DNA of 64,000 bases from Pseudoips prasinana. Taxonomy: Eukaryota > Arthropoda > Insecta > Lepidoptera > Nolidae. A program made the position numbers and the translations under genes. Position 1 is the stretch's first letter, and every line of letters starts with the position of its first letter. Under the pieces are notes generated by a model. The model was not told the DNA's origin. It made no database searches and was given only the letters and a program-made list of their open reading frames with translations. Positions 34,688-44,489 of this stretch are shown piece after piece. The DNA lies in contig OX621247.1 of assembly GCA_951640165.1 (NCBI GenBank), forward strand, positions 25,952,001 through 26,016,000, given 5' to 3'.

Positions 34688-35159
34688 ATATTTGTTTTTG
34701 CGCAAAAGAAACCGTTGTTTACTAACCGAGTTGCTGAAGAAAAACAGATACTTATTGAATATGAGCAACGCTAATCCGACGCCATACTTTGTTAAGGGTT
34801 CGGGTTAAAACGTGTCAGAACCTGGATCCAAATTCCGAGTCGGGCCAAAAGGTATAACTTCTTATGAGGCCAATTATAGATGGTATATTCAGAGATTGAT
34901 TATTAAAAAGTGGTACTAAAATAAGTCCCTGCATAATCACCACGTCTTTGTCCACCTTCGCATAACTAAAACCACATTCTTACCCGACAAGCAAACCAGA
35001 TCTAAAATAAAAAAAAGAACACAAATTCACAACTGAATGACGCACAGAAAGAGATAAAAAACTTATAATAACGCTAGTTAAGGCGCTGTAAATGCAGACT
35101 TTATTCAATAATGTAACGAAAATATCATTGAATACAGCGTAAAATAATTGGCAATATTA

Positions 35160-35545
35160 TTTATTATTCTGGGGAATTAGTACCTTATGACGGGCGAGTC
35201 AATACATACATTTCATAGACATAAAGCAAACCAGGCTCAGAACCACTAATTTGACACACAAATAGTTGTCCTGGGGCTCTACCGGCTAAATGGCGTTCAA
35301 ATAAATAAAGGTTAAAAATGACTTAATCAATCATTAAATCGGCTTCCATGAGCATGTCATAAATGGTCCGGAATCGATTGTCAACGTTAAAGCCGATTTA
35401 ACGATTGATAAAGTCATTTTTAACCTTTATTTATTTGAACGCCATTTAAGAAATCGATGTTAGGCGACTTAGCCGGTAGAGCCCCTGTAAGGGGAATCGA
35501 ATCGGAAACACCACTGAGGTAACATTAAATACCGCGTCACACGTA
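35160..35545 (-). repeat. SINE-2 copy interrupted by MITE-Q
   Basis: SINE-2 body (CTCAGAACCACTAATTTGAC, AATAGTTGTCCTG) stops at 35272 and resumes at 35486 (TGTAAGGGGAATCGAATCGG, GCGTCACACGTATTG). Confidence 0.65.
35273..35485. mobile_element. MITE-Q inside SINE-2
   Basis: Ends GGGGCTCTACCGGCTAA and TTAGCCGGTAGAGCCCC are perfect complements. Internal arms (GGCGTTCAAATAAATAAAGG and its complement; TTAAATCGGCTT) make most of the element foldable. Because it splits the SINE, it inserted later. Confidence 0.82.
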
Positions 35546-35595
35546 TTGTCATTTCGGTGGTTTTAGTTGAATATTTAGTTATAAATTAACTACGG

Positions 35596-35855
35596 GCCTG
35601 TTAGCGTGTTTGAGCTCGTTGGTAAGTGCTTGCCTTTCACCCGGCAGGTCGTGGGTTCGATTCTCACCCAGGACTAATATATTTGCGCATAAACATGTCT
35701 ATTTATCCTGAGTCTGAGTGTAATTATTTATATCTATAGTAAGTATTTACAAAAAAAAATAGTTGATGTAGTATATCAGTTATCTGGTTTCCATTGTACA
35801 AGCGTTGCTTAGTTTGGGATCAGATGGCCGTGTGTAAATAATATATTAATTTTTT
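35596..35855 (+). repeat. SINE-3, plus member of an inverted pair
   Basis: GCCTGTTAGCGTGTTTGAGC, AGGTCGTGGGTTCGATTCTC and TTTGGGATCAGATGGCCGTG. Its tail faces the tail of the next copy. Confidence 0.78.
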
Positions 35856-35865
35856 ATATATATAT

Positions 35866-36122
35866 CCTGGGACATTATTATTTACACACAGCCATCTGAT
35901 CCCAAACTAAGCAGAGCTTGTACTATGCAAACCAGATTACTGATATAATACATATACTACTTTTCTTTTGTAAATACATACTTATATAGATAATTACACC
36001 CAGACTCAGGACATACATACATGTTCATGCACACAAATATTTGTCCTGGGTGGGAATCGAACCCACGACATCCTGCGTAAAAAGCAAGCATTTGCCAACC
36101 ACGCCATCAAGCCCGTCCAATG
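35866..36122 (-). repeat. SINE-3, minus member of an inverted pair
   Basis: CAGCCATCTGATCCCAAACT, GTCCTGGGTGGGAATCGAAC and CAACCACGCCATCAAGCCCG. With 35596-35855 it forms a ~250-bp-arm fold-back. Confidence 0.8.
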
Positions 36123-36370
36123 TCCTGGATATTATAATAATGTCCGAGGACATTATTTATTATTTAAATAAATTAATGGAGAATGGTAATAATTTAGGTC
36201 CTGTGAAACTTCTTCTATTGAAGACGTTACTGGAATAATTGCAATCACGAAGATTAAATTAAAAAATGAAATTATTGTAACTCTGTCAGAAGGTGTTACT
36301 GGAGCGGCAGGTAAACTTTTTACTAAACTGAGCAATTAATGAGACGAAGTAAACTTCCGAAGCTCTCATA

Positions 36371-37966
36371 TACACACATCAACACAATCTAGGGATATTG
36401 AACATTTCATTGATTATCTAGAAAACTATAAACATTTTGTTATGACTGTAAATGGAAGAATTAAAGATAATTTCATGGCCGATATTTAAACATTAACAAC
36501 ACGATGCGATTTTGTTTTTCTAATTAATAAAAGTCTTAAATTAATTAAGCCATAGAAAATTACTGAGTGAACAAAAACATTTTATTCTTATAAAATTATT
36601 CAATCGAATTAAATGAATAAAAATCTTACCAAATCTGATAATCAGTAATCGGTATTTCCTCCTCTAACATTAATCACACAGCGGCAACGATTTTCCATAC
36701 TTAAAATTAAGGTGTCAATGTCTTGCTGGGGTATGCAGTCCCAAGTTCTTTTTAAATGTTCGAAAAGTTGTTCTTCTGTTGTCAAGTTGGGCGGAAAATC
36801 CCTCAATGCTCTTCGCTGTAACATGTCCCAGGCGTGTTCAATTGGGTTTAAGTCTGGCGACTGTGGAGGCCAATCTAATACCTGAACATCGTGTTCTCGA
36901 AGGGCGGCCCTCACCAGCCGCGCTGTATGGGAAGGTGCATTGTCATGCATGAGCTGAAATTCTTGCCCCGTTAGGGCCCTGAGCGGGACAATGACACGTT
37001 CTACTACCTCCTCACGGTATCTATGGGCAGTCATGCTGCCCTGAATCCAAATGAGTTGGGTTCGTCCGCCGATTCGTATACCTGCCCACACCATAATTGT
37101 CCCGCCTTGGTAAGAGTGGACCTCCTGTGGATGTCGGAGACGGCTGACCCTGCCTGGAGTTCTCCAAACGCGTGTTCGTCTCGAATCTGGATGAAATCCA
37201 TAGCGGGACTCATCAGTGAACAGCACCAATGACCATTGTTGATCACTCCATGTCAAATGTTCTTGAGCCCATAAAAGTCGCCTACCGCGATTGCCACGTC
37301 GCAGCGCTGGGACTCGTAGCGGTCTGCGAGCATGAAGACCAACTTCATGCAGCCTCCTTCGCACGGTTTGGTCGCTCACCAGCAGCTGCTGACCCTCCTG
37401 GAGCCTTTGCACTAGTTGCATCGCTGTGATATTGGGTAGTCTTCTGGCGGTCATTTGGAGAAATCGATCCTGTCTCTGAGTGGTAACACGATATCTACCT
37501 GTGTGCCGTTCTGCCACATCTCCAGTAGCGCGATAACGTGACCACAGCCTGGATACCACATTTTGGCTTGTGCCCAGAGACTCAGCAACGACGCGTTGAA
37601 TAGCACCGTTTTGTAACATGCCAACTGCCCGTAACATTTCATCTCGACTCAAATGATGGCGTGGCATGACGCTAAAAAGCTTACACAACCAATTGAGAAA
37701 AGAAAATAAAACAATTTATCAGGTTTTCTTCAATTAACACGCAAAAAAAATTTTAATGCAACTTCTTGAAATTAGATACAACTCAAGATTGCGCTGTGCT
37801 TTGCGTGTTTTCATTTGTTTCTCATTTTAATTTTTAAATTTTGAATAAAGAATAGACAAGGTTTAAATCTGTAAATAAACTTTTTAAGGAAACTAAATAG
37901 GTTTTAAACAATAAAGCCATGTTTGATTTCAAAATAACGTATCCCTAGACTTTGTTGATGTGTGTA
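36371..37966 (-). mobile_element. Complete Tc1-type element
   Basis: Terminal inverted repeats are visible: TACACACATCAACACAATCT then AGGGATA at the left, and TATCCCTAGACTTTGTTGAT then GTGTGTA at the right, ~28 bp with two or three differences. TA lies outside both ends. The exact base is ambiguous because the flanks read TATA. The element is ~1.6 kb with one intact minus-strand transposase. Confidence 0.9.
36642..37667 (-). CDS. Tc1-type transposase (DD34E)
   Basis: This is a 341-residue transposase for the surrounding element. It would bind the terminal repeats and catalyse cut-and-paste transposition into TA sites. I start at MPRHHLSRDEM; an ATG seven codons upstream is also in frame. Residues 1-115 form paired helix-turn-helix DNA-binding regions (GTSQNVVSRLWSRYRATG near 32-49; VSDQTVRRRLHEVGL near 97-111) with the GRYR segment at 57-60 between them. 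The catalytic residues are D152 (LFTDESRY), D242 (LMHDNAPSHTA) and E277 (SPDLNPIEHAWDML), with 34 residues between the last two, so DD34E. The length is normal for Tc1 proteins and no stop or frameshift interrupts it. Nuclear action is expected from the family. The specific Tc1 lineage is not identified. It may be functional, but only the reading frame is seen. Confidence 0.95.
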   Translation of the reverse strand: MPRHHLSRDEMLRAVGMLQNGAIQRVVAESLGTSQNVVSRLWSRYRATGDVAERHTGRYRVTTQRQDRFLQMTARRLPNITAMQLVQRLQEGQQLLVSDQTVRRRLHEVGLHARRPLRVPALRRGNRGRRLLWAQEHLTWSDQQWSLVLFTDESRYGFHPDSRRTRVWRTPGRVSRLRHPQEVHSYQGGTIMVWAGIRIGGRTQLIWIQGSMTAHRYREEVVERVIVPLRALTGQEFQLMHDNAPSHTARLVRAALREHDVQVLDWPPQSPDLNPIEHAWDMLQRRALRDFPPNLTTEEQLFEHLKRTWDCIPQQDIDTLILSMENRCRCVINVRGGNTDY

Positions 37967-38090
37967 TATAAATAAATCAAAAGTGAGGCGGATAAGAACA
38001 GGTTGTACTTATTAATAAACTTAATCTTATAAATTGAAGCAACAGGTACTTTACCTGTTGTATGAAAGAACGGGTAAAGTATTGATATCT

Positions 38091-38973
38091 ATATTTAAGA
38101 CAGCACAATAAACAGAGATACCTGTTTCTCTTTTAATTTATTATAAACTAGCTGTCCCGGCGAACTTCGTATACCGCCATTTTTTTCCGTCAATACTGTC
38201 AAAAGTCTCATATTTTAATAATTATTTTGATTCATTCTATATTTAAGACAGCACAATAAACAGAGATACCTGTTTCTTTTTTAATTTATTATAAACTAGC
38301 TGTCCCGGCGAACTTCGTATACCGCCATTTTTTTTCGTCAATACTGTCAAAAGTCTCATATTTTAATAATTATTTTGATTCATTCTATATTTAAGACAGC
38401 ACAATAAACAGAGATACTTGTTTCTTTTTTAATTTATTATAAACTAGCTGTCCCGGCGAACTTCGTATACCGCCATTTTTTCCGTCAATACTGTCAAAAG
38501 TCTCATATTTTAATAATTATTTTGATTCATTCTATATTTAAGACAGCACAATAAACAGAGATACCTGTTTCTTTTTTAATTTATTATAAACTAGCTGTCC
38601 CGGCGAACTTCGTATACCGCCATTTTTTTCCGTCAATACTGTCAAAAGTCTCATATTTTAATAATTATTTTGATTCATTCTATATTTAAGACAGCACAAT
38701 AAACAGAGATACTTGTTTCTTTTTTAATTTATTATAAACTAGCTGTCCCGGCGAACTTCGTATACCGCCATTTTTTCCGTCAATACTGTCAAAAGTCTCA
38801 TATTTTAATAATTATTTTGATTCATTCTATATTTAAGACAGCACAATAAACAGAGATACCTGTTTCTTTTTTAATTTATTATAAACTAGCTGTCCCGGCG
38901 AACTTCGTATACCGCCATTTTTTTCCGTCAATACTGTCAAAAGTCTCATATTTTAATAATGATTTTGATTCAA
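38091..38973. repeat. Tandem array, six ~148-bp units
   Basis: Units begin ATATTTAAGACAGCACAATA at 38091, 38239, 38387, 38534, 38682 and 38829, giving periods of 148, 148, 147, 148 and 147. Differences are mainly T-run length and CCTG/CTTG. Each unit contains AAACTAGCTGTCCCGGCGAA then CTTCGTATACCGCC, the start of a dispersed ACT-like repeat. Near-identity implies recent amplification. Confidence 0.95.
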
Positions 38974-38994
38974 TCTCAAAAATGGGAAATCATA

Positions 38995-39080
38995 AATTTA
39001 ATCGTCCGGCGGGTCTCGAACCTGCACCATCTACCAATCCGGGGTAGGCTCTCTGCGTTAAGTTTACTGCGTTGAGATTA
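38995..39080 (-). repeat. tRNA-like SINE head
   Basis: Minus reading gives a B-box-like GGTTCGAGACCCGCCGGAC with GGATTGGTAGATGGTGCA. Its partner sequences are lost, so a real tRNA gene is not supported. Confidence 0.4.
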
Positions 39081-39600
39081 GATAAACGCTTTGCATTGCG
39101 AATAATGCTATAAAATTAAAATTTTATATTTTGATTCATTTTAATGTACAGCATTTTTCGTTTTTCCTTCCGGAGAGAAAACAAACAGTGCTGAAGTAAC
39201 AACGACCAAAAACTAAACAAAACAACTCACTCTCGTACGCACATTGCCTTTTCTGATATTTTTAAAAAAATACAATTTTGCTTTCATACAAATCTTCTCC
39301 TGACGAACACATAACAAAAATTTATCCAACTTGGTGCAGTCGTTTGGAAGTAATGAGCGTACAAGAGCGAGTAAAAGCGTTTATATACACAAACTAAAGT
39401 AAAATATTGTATATTTTTCACAAAAATGAAGAAAAATTTAAGTATATTGAAACAATGTAGATAATAATACAATGGGTCGTTTTATATTCTTTGAAATAAT
39501 ATTTGGTTTGATAGGAGCTGAATTGAATAGTGCGGGGTAGTGCGAATTGCGATGTGTCAAAACAGGTACGCAAATACCTAAATATATTATTAGACATCCA
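39081..39600. other. AT-rich sequence, nothing recognised
   Basis: No supported feature. Confidence 0.4.
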
Positions 39601-39604
39601 TATA

Positions 39605-39858
39605 TCACCGTAGCTTAGTTGGTAGTACTCCTGCCTACGGAGCTGGTGTCCTGGGTTCGAAACCCGGTAAGTGCAAATATTTGTGTGATGAGTACGAATA
39701 TTCGTTTCTGAGTCATGGATGTTTTCTATGTATTTAAGTATTTATCTATCTATATAAGTATGTATATCGTCGCCTGGTACCCATAGTACAAGCTTTACTT
39801 AGTTTGGGGCTAGGAAGATCTGTGTGACATTGTCCCTAGATATTATTATTATTATATT
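39605..39858 (+). repeat. SINE-1 copy
   Basis: CACCGTAGCTTAGTTGGTAG, CTGGGTTCGAAACCCGGTAA and CAAGCTTTACTTAGTTTGGG, with an (ATT)n tail. Confidence 0.82.
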
Positions 39859-39904
39859 ATATATGCCATTAATATAGATACTATATTAAATAAATAATAA
39901 TAAT

Positions 39905-40130
39905 ACATATCCAAGACGTATTTATCACACAGCTAAGCAAAGCTTCTACTTACTATGGATAGTAGACAACGGATAGAAATGGGTAAATATATGCTTACAA
40001 TACACAGAAAACACCGAGACCAAGACAAATGTATGCTTATGAACTTAAATACTTGTCTTGTGCGAGGATAGAACCCGCAACCTTTAGTAGAGGCACTATC
40101 AACTGAGTCACGCCGATAGACAACGTACAA
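39905..40130 (-). repeat. SINE-5 copy
   Basis: CACACAGCTAAGCAAAGCTT, TAGTAGACAACGGATAGAAA, CTTGTCTTGTGCGAGGATAG and ACTGAGTCACGCCGATAG. The reversed tRNA-like head is followed by a tail akin to those of SINE-1 and SINE-3. Confidence 0.6.
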
Positions 40131-40465
40131 ACGCAACGAACTATTAAAATGTTAAGACTATGATAATTAAAAAATATTAAAGAATAATAAATAAAAAGAT
40201 TTACCTAACCTAACCGTAACGCCATAGCACAGTTGCAAATAAAAAAAACGAACCAAATATTGCTTAACCTTGAATTGGTATAAAACAAGAACTATTTATT
40301 TAAACCTATTAGAAGATAGCAATTACAAGTAAGAGGTCTAGATAAGATCAATGACCGTAGAACTGGCGCAAGGCAAACAAGTAGCAGGTAACAAGGAATT
40401 GATGACACGTCATGTACGGGTGAAAGAACAGACATGGTGAATTAATGTCTATTATCTAGCTTATG

Positions 40466-40608
40466 TTCAGACGCCAGCACATCAAGCTACCCCAATCTGT
40501 CAAATTTCCCCAACTGAAAGTAAACCCTATGCTTATGTGATAAAGTTGAAAATCTATCAAAGTATTATGACAGATTGGGGTAGCTTGATGTGCTGGCGTC
40601 TGTACGTA
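40466..40608. mobile_element. MITE-P copy
   Basis: TTCAGACGCCAGCACATCAA to GATGTGCTGGCGTCTGTAC, with the family middle CCCCAACTGAAAGTAAACCC. Confidence 0.85.
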
Positions 40609-40652
40609 ATTATTCAGTAAAGGAATTCCACGCATTGTTAAATGGCTAATCA

Positions 40653-40733
40653 ACTCCGGTATGCCTTTGGTTCGTTCTTAATCTCTACCAAGGCGTTGGC
40701 AGAGATTAAGAAGAAACAAAGGCATACACGGAG
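40653..40733. repeat. Hairpin with ~33-bp arms
   Basis: ACTCCGGTATGCCTTTGGTT then CGTTCTTAATCTCT pairs with AGAGATTAAGAAGAAACAAA then GGCATACACGGAGCT. A few mismatches occur, and the loop is ACCAAGGCGTTGGC, itself partly self-complementary. Confidence 0.8.
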
Positions 40734-40754
40734 CTATCAGTTTTGTAAATTGTC

Positions 40755-40910
40755 ACGTGTGGCGTAGTGGTTAACCCTTTAACTGGTAGTAGATAGTAAC
40801 TAATTGATTGATTTTGATTCTTATTACAAACCAAGACAGTTAAAAATATGATGGCCATTGCCACTACCAGTTAGAGGGTTAAGATAGCCTCGTATTTCAG
40901 GTTCGATACC
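40755..40910 (+). repeat. SINE-2 head split by a TTAA element
   Basis: CACGTGTGGCGTAGTGGTTA, then the MITE, then AGATAGCCTCGTATTTCAGG and TTCGATACC. This restores the SINE-2 tRNA-like head when the insertion and one TTAA are set aside. Confidence 0.65.
40775..40878. mobile_element. 104-bp piggyBac-like MITE (TTAA target)
   Basis: TTAA at 40771-40774 and 40879-40882 flanks ends CCCTTTAACTGGTAGTAG and CCACTACCAGTTAGAGGG, matching 16 of 18 positions when complemented. TTAA duplication and CCC termini are piggyBac hallmarks. No transposase is present. Confidence 0.82.
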
Positions 40911-40911
40911 T

Positions 40912-41385
40912 TTTTTTTATTTTTTATAAGGCAGGGGGAATGCCTGCCCATGCCATCCGCAAAAATTGTCTGCGGGTGGTTATGTCGGACTCTCACTGAC
41001 TAAACCTAATCTGCCATGGACTTCTCCAGGCGCTTGTGGGGTAACCTCAGCAACGCGGGTCCGGCTCCTGCTCCGGTGGACCTCTTTTGCGCCATGTCCG
41101 AAGACACTTACATTGGGAGTGCTCTGAATTGCCCTCCCCTATCGCCGACTCCTGCCATGTTCGGTGCTTGTACTTGAATACCATCATGTGACCCCCTTTG
41201 CCTGTAGTTGTTCTGTGCCTGAGTGGCCTTGGTGTCTGTGAATTGGACGTTTGTATACTCCGCGACGACCCTGTTGGTCCAGTCGTCTCTGACCTACGAC
41301 ATTAGACGTCGTGCGTTCGATTCTCACCCTGGACAAAACTTTGTGTGATAAGATCAATTATATGGTATGTTTTCTCCCCCTAGTG
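40912..41385 (+). repeat. GC-rich dispersed repeat, fuller copy
   Basis: GGGAATGCCTGCCCATGCCA, TCTGCGGGTGGTTATGTCGG and CCTCTTTTGCGCCATGTCCG match 24312-24602. It continues with TGTATACTCCGCGACGACCC and a tRNA-like TCGTGCGTTCGATTCTCACC. Confidence 0.5.
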
Positions 41386-41389
41386 TCAG

Positions 41390-41577
41390 AGTTGTTCTAG
41401 CTATCCAGTAGACCTCTAACATGGCTTAGTTATCGGCTTTTGCCTAATGGCTACAAGCAGAACCCACAGGTTCACATGTCCTCTGAAGCACGGGAACGCT
41501 CACTAACTAAACCACTTTTGAGTTCACCCATCTGTTTACTGACCACTTGCCTAAATGATTAACTTTATCGATCGCGA
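41390..41577 (+). repeat. REP-V copy
   Basis: CCCCTAGTGTCAGAGTTGTT, CCAGTAGACCTCTAACATGG, CTTAGTTATCGG and AACCCACAGGTTCACATGTC. Confidence 0.55.
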
Positions 41578-41765
41578 TTTCTAACTCCTCCTTTTTTCTC
41601 TTTCTGATTAAATTCGTTGCGTGATACAAGACAGTTAAAGCGATTCCCCGGGACATGCCTGAGCCTCACCACTCAGTGTCATTTCATTGTGTGCCACTGT
41701 TGATCCTGGCTTAGAAGAGTAACAGTGGTGGGTAAGAGGGAGGGACTAGTCCCGATAAAAAAAGG
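41578..41765 (+). repeat. Dispersed repeat, paired with 23655
   Basis: It is nearly the same sequence as 23655-23850, including CCCCGGGACATGCCTGAGCC and GGTGGGTAAGAGGGAGG. Confidence 0.6.
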
Positions 41766-42011
41766 ACCGACGAGTGGCGGTTATAATGTGCCTAAGGGTA
41801 TCAGTGCAATGACCCCTTTATTGAAATATTACAAGTACATGTATTTATCTATTTCCACCATGTTTTATATACACCAAGTCATAAGTTACCTATTTACCTT
41901 ATAATACGTTTTCAGGTCACCGCACGACGCATAATATCCTTCTATCTACAGGAGCAAAAAGGATTGACACTATAAATAAAATATTAAGCATTTTACACCT
42001 ATTTGTTGTGT

Positions 42012-42235
42012 ATTTATATTTTAGGACATTTTCCATTGCAGTGCCATTTAGGCAATTTTATATTACAGTGGTTTTTAGAATACTTCCCATTGCAGTGGTT
42101 ATTATGATATTTTCTTTTGCAGTGGTTTTTATGATATTTTCCATTGCATTGGTTTTTAGGATATTTTCCATTGCAACGGCTTTTAGGATAGTTTAAATTG
42201 CAGTGGCTTTAAGAGTATTTTATATTGCAGTGAAT
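42012..42235 (+). repeat. 27-bp minisatellite, about eight units
   Basis: The core CATTGCAGTGGTTTTTAGGA then TATTTTC recurs every 27 bases (positions 42039, 42066, 42093, 42120, 42147, 42174, 42201, 42228). The period is a multiple of three, so a 62-codon hydrophobic frame (FRIFSIAVV-like) crosses it. I treat that as a by-product. Confidence 0.9.
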
Positions 42236-42690
42236 CCATAGTTAAGTTAAAAGTTAGTGCTAAAATGTTAGAAAATGGTTTACACGTGGAATATTGTTTA
42301 GTAGGGAGTACTAAGTTTGTTTATGTATGTAGGTTTCACGATTTCTCCGGTGTTTATTATATGATTTCTTTTTGCTATTTGATGGGGTATGCTTGCTAAA
42401 TGATCCCATATAAATTTAAAGTCGTTATAAAAAATAGTACATTGTATCGTTTTAAACATCAGTGATTAATGTAAACCTATACCAATTTAAGACCTTTTAT
42501 AAATGAAATTAAAACTATGATATTCACACATATGTACTTACATCTTGTAATTGTAATCGGAATAATAGCTCGCATTTACGTAAATGTACCGATATTTGAC
42601 GTTGTTATTTCCTTAAAAATATACATCAATTCGGTCACTTTGTCATCGATACAACCGCAATGTACCTCTATATGACGCAAACATATAAAT

Positions 42691-42742
42691 ATTTTATGGT
42701 TGTAGTGAAAGGGTGACTACTCTTTCACTACAACCATAAAAT
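42691..42742. repeat. Perfect 21-bp-arm hairpin
   Basis: ATTTTATGGTTGTAGTGAAA plus G is followed by a 10-base spacer and the exact complement. Confidence 0.9.
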
Positions 42743-43029
42743 AAAGTTTTACAATTAAAATATGACTAAAACTTGTCCACATTTATCAATGTTAATAAAA
42801 GTAAATAGAAAAATTACCAAATTTATATAAGTTATTAAAGTTATACTGGAAGCCGCCAGCACATTTGCCGATCTAGCGCTACCTGCATGTAGCGCTCCAT
42901 CGGCAATTTTGGAGATCTTTATTCTTTTTCCATTGGATATCGGCCATTGCTGGACGATGAAATTAATGAATTGATTGCATCTTAACTTATTTTAAAGCGA
43001 CTTTAATTTTAAAGGAATAATAAGTAAGA

Positions 43030-43359
43030 ATGTCTTCGAGTATATTTTCTAATAACAAACGTATGACAGACGCAGATCTTCTAAACTACAACGGCATCCA
43101 AGTTCTTGAATGCCAGTTGTCTTCGAGTATATTTTCTAATAACAAACGTATGACAGACGCAGATCTTCTAAACTACAACGGCATCCAAGTTCTTGAATGC
43201 CAGTTGTCTACGAGTATATTTTCTAATAACAAACGTATGACAGACGCAGGTCTTCTAAACTACAACGGTATCAAAGTTCTTGAATGCCAGTTGTCTACGA
43301 GTATATTTTCTACTAACCATCGTATGACAGGCGGAGATCTTATATATATTTATATATAA
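43030..43359 (+). CDS. Repetitive ORF, ~3.75 units of 29 residues (unknown)
   Basis: This 109-residue frame consists almost entirely of an 87-bp direct repeat (starts 43033, 43120, 43207, 43294). Each unit reads SSSIFSNNKRMTDADLLNYN then GIQVLECQL. Later units carry conservative or single changes (S to T, D to G, Q to K, NNK to TNH), and the frame ends in a low-complexity IYIYI tail from a TATA-rich run. The ATG lies just before the first unit in a plain context, and AATAAA-like sequence follows near 43380. There is no signal peptide, membrane segment or family motif I recognise. It could be a translated gene fragment, a shuffled exon or simply a minisatellite whose period preserves frame. 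No neighbour suggests a function, so confidence that it is a gene is low while the repeat itself is certain. Confidence 0.35.
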   Translation: MSSSIFSNNKRMTDADLLNYNGIQVLECQLSSSIFSNNKRMTDADLLNYNGIQVLECQLSTSIFSNNKRMTDAGLLNYNGIKVLECQLSTSIFSTNHRMTGGDLIYIYI

Positions 43360-43446
43360 TTAAGATCAAAATTATATAATAAAAATAAAATCTATTCAAC
43401 GATTCTCCATTGAGGAGTTCAGCCGATATATTATTATTATTCATAA

Positions 43447-43625
43447 CTAGCTGTGCCCCGCGGTTTTACCCACGTTAAGTTTTGTAAATTATAGCCTATG
43501 TGTTAATCCAGCACGTCAGCTAACTCCATACAAAATTTTATTAAAATCGCTCCAGCCGTTTAGACGTGAAGTAGTAACAAACACAGACACTCACAAACTT
43601 TCGCCTTTGTAATATTAGTATGATG
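43447..43625 (+). repeat. ACT-like repeat, short type
   Basis: ACTAGCTGTGCCCCGCGGTT, AAATCGCTCCAGCCGTTTAG and CACAAACTTTCGCCTTTGTA then ATATTAGTATGAT. Confidence 0.65.
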
Positions 43626-44488
43626 TTGTGAAGTAAACCGTTAAGTTTGTGTCCCTTTTGCAGTTGACACTGATTCCTTAGCACCTGACATTTATTCAAC
43701 ATTTTGTTTCTACTTTTTGTCTGCACAAGTAACCTACTTAAAGCAGTCTATCCAGCAAATTGTGTCGATAATGTAACGCATAAATTATATCGTACGACTG
43801 GAATGTTGATCCGCGTCGTTTGTATTTTACGCAGCCGATGTTAGGTTATAGACATGCTTGCAGACTGGTCGCTGCGATTTGTTGAATGAGTCGTTCAACC
43901 TCTCTACATCAATATTACCCACACATCACATCTTAGATGATGATCAATGAACAGAACAGAAACATTCAGACAAGATGTAGTAAAAGACTTGCATGGACAA
44001 CAAGTGCCTTTGTTTATCTTTTTATTTTATCTTTGGTTTTGATTGTTATTTTATATATTTGTTGTCTGTGCAATGTTTTTGAATAAATCTTTTTCTTTCT
44101 TTCTTTTAAAATACATCTAAAACTTAAAATTTCGATAGTTAAACCTATATATTAGCTTGGCAATAACTTAACATAAGCTAGCTAAATAACTAAATCATAA
44201 AATTAAATGTTATATCTCAACGATATCCATGTTCATACTTAAATATCTAATGAGTAGATATATGTACCTAGAAATAATTACTACAAACACGTTCTAACTA
44301 TTTACAAGCTTTTTTGTAGTCTACGTAAATATTGTTTTTATTTATTTAGTTTAATGATTAATTTTAGCAAATTTACAGGTTTTACCGTGGCCGTTTAGTT
44401 TTGGTTTGATACTGGAGGAAAATAAACGACACAATAGAACCTGTTTACATATAACAAGTTTTAGTAATTCGACAGTTAGTTTCCATAC
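43626..44488. other. AT-rich sequence, nothing recognised
   Basis: The (TTTC)n end near 44090 may be the tail of an old retroelement. Nothing is firmly identified. Confidence 0.4.
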
Positions 44489-44489
44489 G

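Noticed and set aside
38091..38973. CRISPR-like array
   Set aside because: The whole 148-bp unit repeats with no unique spacers, there are no cas genes, and the context is a eukaryotic genome.
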